19,811 nucleotides of DNA from Clostridiales bacterium (lineage in GTDB: Bacteria; Bacillota; Clostridia; Tissierellales; Dethiosulfatibacteraceae): assembly GCA_003539375.1 (NCBI GenBank), contig DPPH01000211.1, positions 1 through 19,811 on the forward strand. The letters run 5' to 3'. Below the pieces are notes generated by a model. It had not been told where the DNA came from. It worked only from the letters and a program-made list of their open reading frames with translations, and did no database searches. Positions 1 to 8,530 of this stretch are shown piece after piece. Each line of letters opens with the position of its first letter. Within the stretch, counting starts at the first letter, position 1. The position numbers were made by a program, and so were the translations under genes.

Positions 1-297
1 AAAAGAAGAATAACCAGCATATTTGAAATAATTAAGGAATACGAAAAACTAGTAGACCAACATAATGGAGTAGTTAAAGCCGATGCTTACACTACAATGC
101 CATTAGACGAAGCAACGATTAGTTCGCTAGAAGAAAAACTTAGTAAAGTTACAGATAAAAAAGTTAAGCTGACAAATAAGATCGATGAAACCTTAATAGG
201 CGGAGTAAAAATCATCCTTGGTGACAAGGTGATAGACGGCACTATTAAGAAAAAATTAAACACCATCGAAAGCAGCTTAAAAAAATTAATAGTGTAA
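1..297 (+). CDS. atpH: ATP synthase F1 delta subunit, 3' part (5' end outside window)
   Basis: The reading frame is open from base 1 and gives the last 98 residues of a protein whose start lies upstream of the window. The C-terminus carries the conserved delta/OSCP pattern: an L/I-rich helix, then GGVKIILGDKVIDGTIKKKL, close to the usual GG-[FVI]-x(3)-[IVL]-[GD]-x(3)-[IL]-D-x-[ST] signature. Delta is the stator link that holds the peripheral stalk (b subunits) to the top of the alpha3beta3 head on the cytoplasmic side of the membrane. It lies 21 bp before atpA in the standard bacterial order. An internal ATG at 97 is in frame but falls inside the family domain and has no ribosome binding site, so it is not a start. 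Confidence 0.95.
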   Translation, partial: KRRITSIFEIIKEYEKLVDQHNGVVKADAYTTMPLDEATISSLEEKLSKVTDKKVKLTNKIDETLIGGVKIILGDKVIDGTIKKKLNTIESSLKKLIV

Positions 298-318
298 GAT
301 AGGGGTGACTAAAAAATT

Positions 319-1845
319 ATGAGTTTAAGACCGGAAGAAATAAGTAAGATAATTAAAAAACAAATAAAGAAATATGAAGAAAACCTAGATGTTGTAGATA
401 TAGGTACGGTTATAGAAGTTGGAGACGGTATAGCAAGAATTCATGGTCTTGAAAAATGCATGTCTGGTGAACTCCTTGATTTTGGTAATGATGTTTTTGG
501 AATGGCTCTAAACTTAGAGGAAGACAACGTAGGTTGCGTTCTTTTAGGAAATGACGATCACATTAAAGAAGGAGACGAAGTAAAAAGAACTCAGAGAATA
601 GTAGAAGTACCTGTAGGAGATGCAATGCTTGGAAGAGTAGTAAATTCTCTAGGTATGGCTATAGACGGTAAAGGACCTATTGAGTCGGACAAATTCAGAC
701 CTGTAGAGCAAAAAGCATCTGGAGTTATTACAAGAAAATCAGTTACTGTTCCCCTCCAAACAGGAATCAAAGCTATTGACTCTATGATTCCTATAGGAAG
801 AGGACAAAGAGAGCTTATCATCGGAGATAGACAGACTGGAAAGACAGCTATAGCAATAGATACAATACTAAACCAGCAGGATCAAGATGTAATCTGTATA
901 TATGTAGCTATAGGTCAAAAAAGATCTACAGTTGCTAAAACCGTAGAAATATTTGAAAAGAACAATGCAATGGACTACACAATTGTAGTATCAGCATCAG
1001 CTAGTGAAAAAGCACCCCTTCAATACCTTGCACCTTATGCGGGAGCAGCTATTGGAGAGGAATTTATGTACAATGGGAAAGATGTACTGGTAATATACGA
1101 CGATTTATCAAAACACGCCGTGGCATATCGTGCCATGTCCCTACTACTTAGAAGACCACCGGGAAGAGAAGCATATCCTGGAGATGTTTTCTACCTTCAT
1201 TCTAGACTGCTGGAAAGAGCTGCTAGATTAGATGAAAAATACGGTGGAGGGTCAATGACCGCACTACCTATAATAGAAACTCAGGCGGGAGATATTTCTG
1301 CTTATATACCAACAAACGTTATATCAATAACCGACGGTCAGATATTCTTAGAGACAGAACTTTTCTTCTCAGGACACAGACCGGCAATCAATGCAGGACT
1401 ATCAGTATCGAGAGTTGGAGGATCGGCCCAGATAAAAGCTATGAAAAAAGTAGCCGGAACCCTAAAACTTGACCTGGCACAGTATAGAGAATTGGCTTCC
1501 TTTGCTCAGTTTGGATCGGAACTTGATCCGGAGACAAAAGCAACTCTAGACCACGGTGAAAGATTGATGGAAGTTATTAAGCAGGCACAGTATAAACCTA
1601 TTGAAGTAGAAAAACAGGTTATACTTATTTATGCTGCAAACAACGAATATCTGGAAAAGATAGCAGTTGACGATATTAACAAATACGAAGAAGGTCTTTA
1701 TAAGTTCATGGATGAAAATTATCCTGAAATAGGGCTTGTTATAAAAGAAAGCGGAGAACTATCCGACGAAACAAAAGAAAAACTTAACAAAGCTTTAGAT
1801 GAATACACGAAAGACTTTGTAAAAGATAATAAAGACGAAGAATAA
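319..1845 (+). CDS. atpA: ATP synthase F1 alpha subunit
   Basis: The protein has 508 residues, normal for AtpA. The N-terminal beta-barrel is followed by the nucleotide-binding domain with the P-loop GDRQTGKT at residues 169-176, the same numbering as in E. coli. The alpha signature with the arginine finger region (SVSRVGGSAQ) and a helical C-terminal domain follow. Alpha subunits carry the non-catalytic nucleotide sites and supply the arginine finger to the catalytic sites on beta. An AGGGGTGA ribosome binding site at about 300-307 precedes the ATG. The gene sits between atpH and atpG in one transcription unit. Whether the rotor uses H+ or Na+ cannot be judged, because subunits a and c are outside the window. 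Confidence 0.98.
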   Translation: MSLRPEEISKIIKKQIKKYEENLDVVDIGTVIEVGDGIARIHGLEKCMSGELLDFGNDVFGMALNLEEDNVGCVLLGNDDHIKEGDEVKRTQRIVEVPVGDAMLGRVVNSLGMAIDGKGPIESDKFRPVEQKASGVITRKSVTVPLQTGIKAIDSMIPIGRGQRELIIGDRQTGKTAIAIDTILNQQDQDVICIYVAIGQKRSTVAKTVEIFEKNNAMDYTIVVSASASEKAPLQYLAPYAGAAIGEEFMYNGKDVLVIYDDLSKHAVAYRAMSLLLRRPPGREAYPGDVFYLHSRLLERAARLDEKYGGGSMTALPIIETQAGDISAYIPTNVISITDGQIFLETELFFSGHRPAINAGLSVSRVGGSAQIKAMKKVAGTLKLDLAQYRELASFAQFGSELDPETKATLDHGERLMEVIKQAQYKPIEVEKQVILIYAANNEYLEKIAVDDINKYEEGLYKFMDENYPEIGLVIKESGELSDETKEKLNKALDEYTKDFVKDNKDEE

Positions 1846-1875
1846 CAACTGACTAAAAGGTCAGGAGGTGATAAC

Positions 1876-2739
1876 TTGGGCCAGAATATGAACGACATTA
1901 AAAGAAGAATTAAAAGTGTTACAAGTACTAAGCAGATAACAAAAGCTATGGAATTGGTTGCCACGGCAAAGCTGAAAAGAGCTAGAAAAAAACTTGAACA
2001 ATCTAAGCCTTACTACAATAAAATATACGAAAGTATAAGAGAAATAGTAGCTAATTCTAAAGGTATAAAACATGAATTTATAGAAAAAAGAGAAATAAAA
2101 AACAGCCTGTACATAGTTCTTACTGGAGACAGAGGATTAGCTGGAGGATACAACTCCAATGTATGTAAATTGGCTGAAAATACGATACAGGATAAATCCA
2201 AAGCAAAGCTTATAACCATTGGATCAAAAGGTAGAGCCTACTTTGCAAAACGAGGATTTAATATAGCTTATGAAATGACGGGAGTATCTGAAACTCCTGA
2301 ACTGGTAAATGCTCAAGTTGTTGGGGAAAAAGCTGTAGAAATGTATAAAGCTGGAGAAATAGACGAAGTTAAATTAGTATTTACTGAATTTATAAGTACA
2401 ATCAACTATAAACCTATGGTATTGGATTTACTTCCTTTAGCCCTTGATGATGAAGAAGAGGATAAAAAAGCTGAAGATGTGATAATCTTTAGATACGAAC
2501 CATCACCGGAATCCGTACTAAACTATCTAATACCTAAGTATATAGCCAGCGTAATATACGGAGCTACAATAGAAGCCTCAGCCAGTGAGCAGGGCTCTAG
2601 AAGAGTTGCTATGGAAAATGCTACGGACAATGCAGAAGATATGATAGATGAGTTAGATTTAATGTACAACAGAGCAAGACAGGCTTCAATCACTCAGGAA
2701 ATAACTGAGATTGTTTCAGGAGCAGATGCTCTTGAATAA
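1876..2739 (+). CDS. atpG: ATP synthase F1 gamma subunit (TTG start)
   Basis: The protein has 287 residues, typical for the rotor shaft subunit. The N-terminal helix DIKRRIKSVTSTKQITKAME and the C-terminal helix near SEQGSRRVAMENATDNAEDM are the two conserved ends that form the coiled coil inside alpha3beta3. The start is a TTG at 1876: the strong AGGAGGTG at 1863-1870 is spaced correctly for it, whereas the first ATG (1888) is 17 bases from that site. An acidic stretch (DDEEEDKKAED) around residue 195 lies in the globular domain and looks like a lineage-specific loop. The gene follows atpA by 30 bp and precedes atpD by 23 bp. Confidence 0.97.
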   Translation: MGQNMNDIKRRIKSVTSTKQITKAMELVATAKLKRARKKLEQSKPYYNKIYESIREIVANSKGIKHEFIEKREIKNSLYIVLTGDRGLAGGYNSNVCKLAENTIQDKSKAKLITIGSKGRAYFAKRGFNIAYEMTGVSETPELVNAQVVGEKAVEMYKAGEIDEVKLVFTEFISTINYKPMVLDLLPLALDDEEEDKKAEDVIIFRYEPSPESVLNYLIPKYIASVIYGATIEASASEQGSRRVAMENATDNAEDMIDELDLMYNRARQASITQEITEIVSGADALE

Positions 2740-2762
2740 AATCGAAAGGATGTGAGAATTAT

Positions 2763-4175
2763 ATGGCAGACCAAAACAAAGGAAGAATTAAACAGGTAAT
2801 AGGACCGGTTGTAGATATAGAATTTAGCGAAGACAACCTACCGGAACTATTAAATGCAATTGAAATAAAAATGGATGACAAAACTATAGTTGTAGAAGTT
2901 GCTCAGCATACTGGTGACAATACAGTTAGGTGTATCTCTATGGACTCAACAGATGGGTTTGTAAGAGGTATGGAAGCTGTTGATACAGGAGAACCTATAT
3001 CAGTTCCAGTTGGTGAAGTAACCCTAGGTAGGATGTACAATGTACTTGGAGAACCTATAGATGGGAAAGAATTAGGAGAAGTAAAACAGAGAGCTCCTAT
3101 ACACAGAGAAGCACCAAAATACGAAGACCAGAGTACAAGTACAGAAATATTTGAAACAGGAATAAAGGTAGTAGACCTTATCTGTCCATATTCTAAAGGT
3201 GGTAAGATAGGACTTTTTGGAGGAGCAGGAGTTGGTAAAACCGTACTTATACAGGAGCTAATCCACAATATAGCTAAAGAACACGGTGGACTATCTGTTT
3301 TTGCAGGAGTTGGTGAAAGAACGAGAGAAGGAAACGACCTTTATTATGAAATGATGGATTCAGGAGTTTTAGATAAAACTGCCCTAGTTTTCGGCCAAAT
3401 GAACGAACCACCGGGAGCGAGAATGAGAGTTGGACTTTCAGGTCTTACTATGGCGGAGCACTTTAGAGATGAAGAAGGACAGGACGTACTTCTGTTTATA
3501 GATAATATATTTAGATTTACTCAGGCTGGATCTGAGGTTTCTGCCCTACTAGGTAGAATGCCGTCAGCCGTTGGTTATCAGCCTACTTTAGCAACAGAGA
3601 TGGGACAGTTACAGGAAAGAATTACATCTACTAAAAAGGGTTCTATAACATCTGTGCAGGCTGTATATGTACCAGCCGATGACTTAACAGACCCGGCACC
3701 GGCAACAACTTTTGCCCACTTAGATGCTACTACAGTTCTTTCAAGGAAGATATCAGAGATGGGTATTTACCCTGCTGTGGATCCACTGGATTCATCTTCC
3801 AGAATACTTGATCCCCAAATTATTGGTGATGAACACTATAATGTAGCAAGACAGGTACAGGAAACTCTTCAAAGATACAACGAACTTCTTGATATTATAG
3901 CTATCTTAGGTATGGATGAACTATCCGACGAAGACAAAATAGTAGTTACAAGAGCAAGAAGAATTCAGAGATTTTTATCTCAACCTTTCCATGTTGCTGA
4001 GCAGTTTACTGGTACTCCTGGAACCTACGTTCCTATTAAAGAAACTATCAGAGGCTTTAAGGAAATCCTTGAAGGTAAGCATGACGATTTACCTGAACAG
4101 GCATTCCTACTTGTAGGTACAATAGAGGAAGCAATTAAAAAAGCACAAGGCATGAAGAAAGAAGGAAAAGCTTAA
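2763..4175 (+). CDS. atpD: ATP synthase F1 beta subunit, catalytic
   Basis: The protein has 470 residues, standard length. It has the catalytic P-loop GGAGVGKT at residues 153-160, the GERTREGNDLY segment with the catalytic Glu, the Walker B region DVLLFIDNIFRFTQAGSEVS, and the C-terminal helical domain containing DELSDEDK, the Bacillota form of the DELSEED torque loop. Beta makes or hydrolyses ATP at its interface with alpha. An AAAGGATGTGA ribosome binding site lies about 10 bases before the ATG. No sequence feature departs from the family. Confidence 0.98.
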   Translation: MADQNKGRIKQVIGPVVDIEFSEDNLPELLNAIEIKMDDKTIVVEVAQHTGDNTVRCISMDSTDGFVRGMEAVDTGEPISVPVGEVTLGRMYNVLGEPIDGKELGEVKQRAPIHREAPKYEDQSTSTEIFETGIKVVDLICPYSKGGKIGLFGGAGVGKTVLIQELIHNIAKEHGGLSVFAGVGERTREGNDLYYEMMDSGVLDKTALVFGQMNEPPGARMRVGLSGLTMAEHFRDEEGQDVLLFIDNIFRFTQAGSEVSALLGRMPSAVGYQPTLATEMGQLQERITSTKKGSITSVQAVYVPADDLTDPAPATTFAHLDATTVLSRKISEMGIYPAVDPLDSSSRILDPQIIGDEHYNVARQVQETLQRYNELLDIIAILGMDELSDEDKIVVTRARRIQRFLSQPFHVAEQFTGTPGTYVPIKETIRGFKEILEGKHDDLPEQAFLLVGTIEEAIKKAQGMKKEGKA

Positions 4176-4211
4176 ATGTTCCTAAGAGATTTAGGAAGAG
4201 AGGTGTAGTTT

Positions 4212-4625
4212 ATGAATAAAGTTAAGCTGCAGATACTAACTCCGGAAAAAAACTTTTTTGAAGGAGAGGTTCAACTTGTAGTAGTAAAGGGTGTAGAAGG
4301 ATCTATGGGTATTATGTACGACCACGAACCTTTTGTTACTCCTTTAGGTATAGGACCTATAAAAATACTTCAGGATAACCGGATAAAACATGCAGCGATT
4401 TCTCAAGGCTATGTAGAAGTTATGGAAGAAAAAATAGTAATACTTGCAGACACTGCGGAATGGCCGGAAGATATAGACATCAGTAGAGCTGAAGAAGCTA
4501 AGAAAAGAGCAGAAAAAAGACTTAGCAAAAAAGAAAACCACATCGAGCTACTAAAGGCGGAAATAGCTTTAAAGAAAGCTATCAACCGTATTAATGTAGC
4601 AAAGATGCCGGCAAACCACAAGTAA
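4212..4625 (+). CDS. atpC: ATP synthase F1 epsilon subunit
   Basis: The protein has 137 residues. The N-terminal ten-strand beta-sandwich (residues about 4-85) has the conserved LQILTPEKNFFEGEV start and the GSMGIMYDHEPFVTPL segment. The C-terminal part from about residue 88 is two charged helices rich in Glu and Lys (DISRAEEAKKRAEKRL), the regulatory element that can inhibit ATP hydrolysis. The start has an AGAGGTG site upstream. A small hairpin (CCTAA at 4181-4185 with TTAGG at 4191-4195) lies between atpD and this site. This is the last gene of the operon, ending just before a strong terminator. Confidence 0.96.
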   Translation: MNKVKLQILTPEKNFFEGEVQLVVVKGVEGSMGIMYDHEPFVTPLGIGPIKILQDNRIKHAAISQGYVEVMEEKIVILADTAEWPEDIDISRAEEAKKRAEKRLSKKENHIELLKAEIALKKAINRINVAKMPANHK

Positions 4626-4627
4626 AT

Positions 4628-4676
4628 AAAAATCGAACTTAACAGATTTATTAAATCTACAAGTTCGATTTTTTTA
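4628..4676. terminator. Bidirectional terminator between atpC and kce
   Basis: Arms of 13 bp (AAAAATCGAACTT at 4628-4640 and its exact complement at 4661-4673) enclose a second small inverted repeat (AGATTT/AAATCT). A T-run follows on the plus strand and an A-run precedes on the left, so the structure can end both the ATP synthase operon and the convergent minus-strand gene. Confidence 0.9.
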
Positions 4677-4687
4677 TTTTAAATTAT

Positions 4688-5503
4688 TTATTTTTTAAGG
4701 CCTAGTATTTCTCTTGCTTCATCAGGAGTTGCAATTTCTCTACCTAGTTCCATTGCAATTCTGACTACTTTCTCTACAAGTTCGCCGTTGGATTTTGCTA
4801 AGACTCCTTTAGATAAATATACATTATCTTCAAAACCTACCCTTACATTGCCGCCCATTGCCATACCTATCATTGCCATTGGTATTTGATGTCTTCCCAT
4901 TCCAGCTACTGTCCAGGTTGAACCTTCAGGAATACTATCTACCATAAAAGCTAAATCCCTAGCTGTTGCCGACATCTGAACACCTAAAACAAAGTCAAAA
5001 TGCATAGGCTTATCTATAAAACCCTGTTTCTGGAATTTGATTGCATAATCTATCATACCCTTATCGAATACTTCAATTTCAGGCTTAACTCCTCTTTCCT
5101 TTAATATTCGACCAAAATTTTTAATAGTGTTTTCAGTATTAATGAAAATTTCATCTCCACCAAAATTTAAAGTTCCGCAGTCTAAAGTGGCCATTTCAGG
5201 ACCTAATTCCGTAGGTTGAAGTCTTTCTTCATCAGTCATACCAACAGCTCCACCGGTGGAAGGTTGAATAATAACATCAGGACATCTTTTTTTGATTTCA
5301 TCCATACAGGCTTTAAATCTTGCCTTATCCTGAGTAGGAGTTCCGTCATCTTCTCTTACATGAAGGTGGATTATACTGGCACCAGCCTTATAAGCCGACT
5401 CAGCTTCCCTACCTATTTCCTCTACAGTGTAAGGTACTGCCGGGTTGTGTTCTTTAGTAACCTCTGCTCCGCATATTGCTGCTGTGATTATTAGTTTTTC
5501 CAT
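4688..5503 (-). CDS. kce: Beta-keto acid cleavage enzyme (BKACE), probably 3-keto-5-aminohexanoate cleavage enzyme
   Basis: The protein has 271 residues and a TIM barrel of the BKACE (former DUF849) family. These Zn-dependent enzymes cleave a beta-keto acid with acetyl-CoA. Kce, the founding member, turns 3-keto-5-aminohexanoate plus acetyl-CoA into acetoacetate and 3-aminobutyryl-CoA in lysine fermentation. Residues matching those described for Kce are present: Glu14, the zinc ligands His46 and His48 (IIHLHVRED), and a Glu in RVGFEDNVYLSKG (Glu225). The length, N-terminus and C-terminus (ATPDEAREILGL) resemble Kce more than general BKACE members, as I recall that family. No kdd, kal, kam or kamDE neighbours are present, so the exact substrate is less certain than the family. 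The start has AAGGAGGT at the right distance. Confidence 0.85.
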   Translation of the reverse strand: MEKLIITAAICGAEVTKEHNPAVPYTVEEIGREAESAYKAGASIIHLHVREDDGTPTQDKARFKACMDEIKKRCPDVIIQPSTGGAVGMTDEERLQPTELGPEMATLDCGTLNFGGDEIFINTENTIKNFGRILKERGVKPEIEVFDKGMIDYAIKFQKQGFIDKPMHFDFVLGVQMSATARDLAFMVDSIPEGSTWTVAGMGRHQIPMAMIGMAMGGNVRVGFEDNVYLSKGVLAKSNGELVEKVVRIAMELGREIATPDEAREILGLKK

Positions 5504-5536
5504 ATTTAATACCTCCTTAAATTCTTTGCCAATTTA

Positions 5537-5565
5537 ATTATATATTAAATGAATTCTTATTACAA
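5537..5565 (-). promoter_or_regulatory. Sigma-A-type promoter for kce
   Basis: On the minus strand, TTGTAA (plus positions 5565-5560) and a perfect TATAAT (5542-5537) are separated by 17 bp. They lie about 35 bp upstream of the kce start and ahead of its AAGGAGGT site. Confidence 0.65.
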
Positions 5566-5618
5566 TATTACCTGAGACAAGTTTGTTAAAAATTTATAAT
5601 ACTTAAAGCTTCTTATAT

Positions 5619-5648
5619 TTGATATATGGGTTGGTTATAGTTTATAAT
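5619..5648 (+). promoter_or_regulatory. Sigma-A-type promoter for the ABC-F gene
   Basis: TTGATA at 5619-5624 and TATAAT at 5643-5648 are 18 bp apart. The predicted start falls about 22 bp before the ATG at 5678, leaving room for the short GGAG site at 5667-5670. It is divergent from the kce promoter. Confidence 0.6.
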
Positions 5649-5677
5649 ATTATAAGAATAATAATTGGAGACATAAA

Positions 5678-7612
5678 ATGATAGAATGTGGAGTAAAAAA
5701 CTTAAAAAAATATTTTGGTGCAGATTTAATATTTGAAAATATAACCTTAGATATAAAACAGGGTGAAAAAATTGGCGTCGTTGGAAAAAACGGTGTCGGT
5801 AAAACTACCCTTATGAAAATAATTGTAAATGAAGAATACCAAGATGATGGAGATATATACATAAGAAGCGGTTCTAGAGTAGGATACCTGGAGCAAATTC
5901 CCGACTATGACGACTCAATAAATGGCATGGATATACTCTATTTAGCCTTTACCCATCTTTATAAAATAAAAGATGAAATGAAAGAGTTGGAAGATAGATT
6001 AAAGAATGCTGGAGAAGGAAACCATGAAAGACTTATTAAAATCTACGGCAAACTAGAAGAAAAGTACGAACTAAAAGGCGGATACCAAATAGATGAAAAA
6101 CTAAGCAAGGTTATCGGGGGCTTAGGTATACAAGAACTTGTTAAAAGAAAATTTAATACCCTAAGCGGAGGAGAAAAGACTAAGATAATCCTGGGCAAAG
6201 TTCTTTTAGAAGAACCAGATATACTTTTACTGGATGAACCAACCAACCATCTGGACATGAGTTCCGTGGAATGGCTTCAAACCTATCTAGCAGAATACAA
6301 AGGTGCAGTAATGCTTATTTCCCATGATAGATACTTCCTAGACAGTATAGCTGAAAAAATCATAGAAATTACACCAAATGAAGCTCAGATATACTACGGC
6401 AACTACTCCTACTACGTAGTGGAAAAGGAGAGAAGATTTTTAGAAGCCTACAAGCATTATAAAAATCAACAGAGAAAAATAAATGCCATGGAAGATCAGA
6501 TCAAACGATATAGAATATGGGGTAAGAGTAGAGACAGTGACAAGATGTACAAAAGAGCAAAAGAACTGGAAAAACGCTTGGAAAAAATGGATAGACTGGA
6601 AAGACCAAAATTAAATTCTAGAAAAATACGTTTAAATGCTGAAGGAGTTAACCGGTCTGGATTTAAAGTAGTGACCTTAGAAAATATTAGCAAAAGCTAT
6701 AATAAGAAATTATTTCAAAATATAAATCTTGAAATATACTACGGTGACTCTGTAGGATTGATTGGAGATAACGGTACAGGAAAAACTACCCTGCTGCGGA
6801 TAATAGAAGGCAGCGAGAATCCAGATAAGGGAGAAATAAAACTAGGGGCTAGAGTTAAAGTTGGATATCTAAGACAGGAAGAAGAATTTGAAAATACCAG
6901 CATGGATTTAGTGGAGTACTACCATAGGGAGTTGGATATTACCCTAAGTGAAGCTAGAAACCAACTGGCAAAAGTTCTTTTTACAGGAGATGATGTATTT
7001 AAAACCCTAGATGTACTATCAGGAGGAGAAAAAACCAGACTCAAACTAGGTATACTTCTTTACCGTAAGGTAAACCTTCTGATACTAGATGAACCTACCA
7101 ACCACTTAGACATTGATTCTAGAGAAATTTTAGAAGAAACCTTAACAGAATTCGATGGGACTATACTATTTGTTTCCCACGACAGGTATTTTATAAACAA
7201 ACTTGCCGATAGGATTGTGGAGATAGAGGATAAAAAAATCAGAAATTACAACGGAGATTACGATTACTACAAGATGAAAAAAGCCGAAATCCTTGAAATG
7301 GAAGCAGAAAGAAAAAAAAGAGAAAAAGAGGAAGCTCTTAAAAACAGTAGTAAAGAAAAAGAAGAAAAAAAATTAAATGATAAGCTTTCAAAAAATCAGA
7401 GAAGAATATTATCAAAAGAAAAAGAAGATGTAGAGAAAAAAATTGAAAATATAGAAAAAGTAATTGAAGAAATAGAATTAAGCATGAATGAAAACAAAAG
7501 AGACGGTCAAAAATTAAAGGAACTTTATCTAGAAAAAGAAGAATATCAAAATAAGATAGAAGATCTTATGGAGCGATGGGAAGAATTAATAATACTACTA
7601 GGAGATGAATAA
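5678..7612 (+). CDS. ABC-F family ATPase (ribosome-associated translation factor type)
   Basis: The protein has 644 residues and two ABC cassettes but no membrane segments, which defines ABC-F. Cassette 1: Walker A GKNGVGKT (36-43), signature LSGGE (162-166), Walker B with Asp186-Glu187. Cassette 2: Walker A GDNGTGKT (363-370), signature LSGGE (447-451), Walker B with Asp471-Glu472. Both cassettes have DEPTNHLD and the SHDRYF switch. The linker (about 235-320, basic, rich in Tyr and Lys) is the P-site tRNA interaction motif region. A long Lys/Glu coiled coil (about 535-640) forms the C-terminal extension. These proteins act at the ribosomal E site. Length and architecture resemble B. subtilis YdiF-type housekeeping members; a resistance role (ribosome protection) cannot be excluded but nothing in the context suggests it. 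Confidence 0.9.
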   Translation: MIECGVKNLKKYFGADLIFENITLDIKQGEKIGVVGKNGVGKTTLMKIIVNEEYQDDGDIYIRSGSRVGYLEQIPDYDDSINGMDILYLAFTHLYKIKDEMKELEDRLKNAGEGNHERLIKIYGKLEEKYELKGGYQIDEKLSKVIGGLGIQELVKRKFNTLSGGEKTKIILGKVLLEEPDILLLDEPTNHLDMSSVEWLQTYLAEYKGAVMLISHDRYFLDSIAEKIIEITPNEAQIYYGNYSYYVVEKERRFLEAYKHYKNQQRKINAMEDQIKRYRIWGKSRDSDKMYKRAKELEKRLEKMDRLERPKLNSRKIRLNAEGVNRSGFKVVTLENISKSYNKKLFQNINLEIYYGDSVGLIGDNGTGKTTLLRIIEGSENPDKGEIKLGARVKVGYLRQEEEFENTSMDLVEYYHRELDITLSEARNQLAKVLFTGDDVFKTLDVLSGGEKTRLKLGILLYRKVNLLILDEPTNHLDIDSREILEETLTEFDGTILFVSHDRYFINKLADRIVEIEDKKIRNYNGDYDYYKMKKAEILEMEAERKKREKEEALKNSSKEKEEKKLNDKLSKNQRRILSKEKEDVEKKIENIEKVIEEIELSMNENKRDGQKLKELYLEKEEYQNKIEDLMERWEELIILLGDE

Positions 7613-7613
7613 T

Positions 7614-8435
7614 ATGAAAATAGGTCAAATACAGATGAAAGTACATCCTGATAAGGAGAAAAATATAGCAGAGGTAGAAAAATATCTTGAAAAAATGAAG
7701 GGTGAAAACCCGGATGTAGTTGTACTGCCGGAAATGTTCAACTGTCCTTACGACAAGTCATTATTTGAAGAGTATTCAGAAAAAGAAGGTGGAGATACCT
7801 GGAAAAGCCTTTCAAGTCTTGCTAAAAAGTACAGCATATATTTATTTGCCGGATCTATACCGGAAAAAGTTGAAACTGGAGAAGTTTACAATACCTCATA
7901 CGTTTTTGATAGAAACGGAAAACAAATTGGTAAACATAGAAAGGTTCACCTCTTTGACATCGATATAGAAGGCGGGCAGACTTTTATAGAATCAGAGACC
8001 CTTACCCCTGGAAAAGACTTGACTGTAGTAGATACGGAATTTGGTAAAATTGGACTTATGATATGCTATGACATTAGATTTCCAGAGTGGTCTAGACTTA
8101 TGGCCCTTAGAGGTGCAGAAGTAATAATAGTACCGGGAGCTTTTAATATGACTACCGGACCAGCCCACTGGGAGATTTCTTTTAGGGTAAGAGCTCTAGA
8201 CAACCAGGTTTTTACAGTTGGAACTGCACCGGCTCAAGATAAGGAAGCTTCATATACATCCTACGGCAACACCATTCTAGTATCACCTTGGGGTAAAGTT
8301 ATTGATAGGATGGGTTATGAAGAAGGATATATAATTAATGACATCGATTTAGAAGAAGTTAAGAATATAAGAAACCAGCTACCCCTTCTAAAACACAGAA
8401 GGACAGATCTCTACGATATTAAAGAGAAAAAGTAA
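7614..8435 (+). CDS. Carbon-nitrogen hydrolase, Nit2/omega-amidase-like
   Basis: The protein has 273 residues in the nitrilase superfamily, with the catalytic triad Glu40 (VVLPEMF), Lys110 (HRKVHLFD) and Cys151 (MICYDIRFPEW). The HLFDIDIEGG stretch and triad spacing are close to Nit2/omega-amidases, which deaminate 2-oxoglutaramate or 2-oxosuccinamate; Nit1-type deaminated-glutathione amidase is an alternative. I place the start at the ATG at 7614, because AGGAG at 7600-7604 directly abuts an upstream in-frame ATG at 7605 but is 9 bases from 7614. The gene thus begins one base after the stop of the ABC-F gene, so the two are translationally coupled. Confidence 0.88.
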   Translation: MKIGQIQMKVHPDKEKNIAEVEKYLEKMKGENPDVVVLPEMFNCPYDKSLFEEYSEKEGGDTWKSLSSLAKKYSIYLFAGSIPEKVETGEVYNTSYVFDRNGKQIGKHRKVHLFDIDIEGGQTFIESETLTPGKDLTVVDTEFGKIGLMICYDIRFPEWSRLMALRGAEVIIVPGAFNMTTGPAHWEISFRVRALDNQVFTVGTAPAQDKEASYTSYGNTILVSPWGKVIDRMGYEEGYIINDIDLEEVKNIRNQLPLLKHRRTDLYDIKEKK

Positions 8436-8475
8436 ATTTAATGAATATATTGAAGATCAAAGGGTATATATTATA

Positions 8476-8498
8476 AAGAGTTTGATTAAAACTTTTTT
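8476..8498 (+). terminator. Weak possible terminator after the hydrolase gene
   Basis: An 8-bp stem containing one G-U pair and a single G-C pair, with a loop of five, runs into six T residues. It is the only terminator-like structure between the hydrolase and the ferritin gene. The low G+C of the stem makes it doubtful. Confidence 0.25.
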
Positions 8499-8530
8499 AT
8501 GAAGTAAATATAAATTTTAGGAGGATAATA

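Noticed and set aside
2903..3268. Antisense open frame of 121 codons inside atpD.
   Set aside because: It is the mirror of a strongly conserved coding region, with no ribosome binding site or family pattern; similar shadows occur opposite atpA, rho and the CoA-transferase gene.
4181..4195. Small hairpin CCTAA/TTAGG before atpC as a translational control element.
   Set aside because: A five-base AT-rich stem is too weak to support a claim.
5678..7612. Antibiotic resistance (ribosome protection) ABC-F protein.
   Set aside because: Length, C-terminal coiled coil and housekeeping context are more like YdiF-type members, and no resistance or mobile genes adjoin it.
8436..8530. Sigma-A promoter for the ferritin gene (TTGATT at 8482-8487 with TAAATA at 8505-8510).
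   Set aside because: The -10 matches only 3 of 6 and the -35 overlaps the weak hairpin; the better TATAAA at 8509 is too far from any -35. A promoter is likely in the region but I cannot place it.
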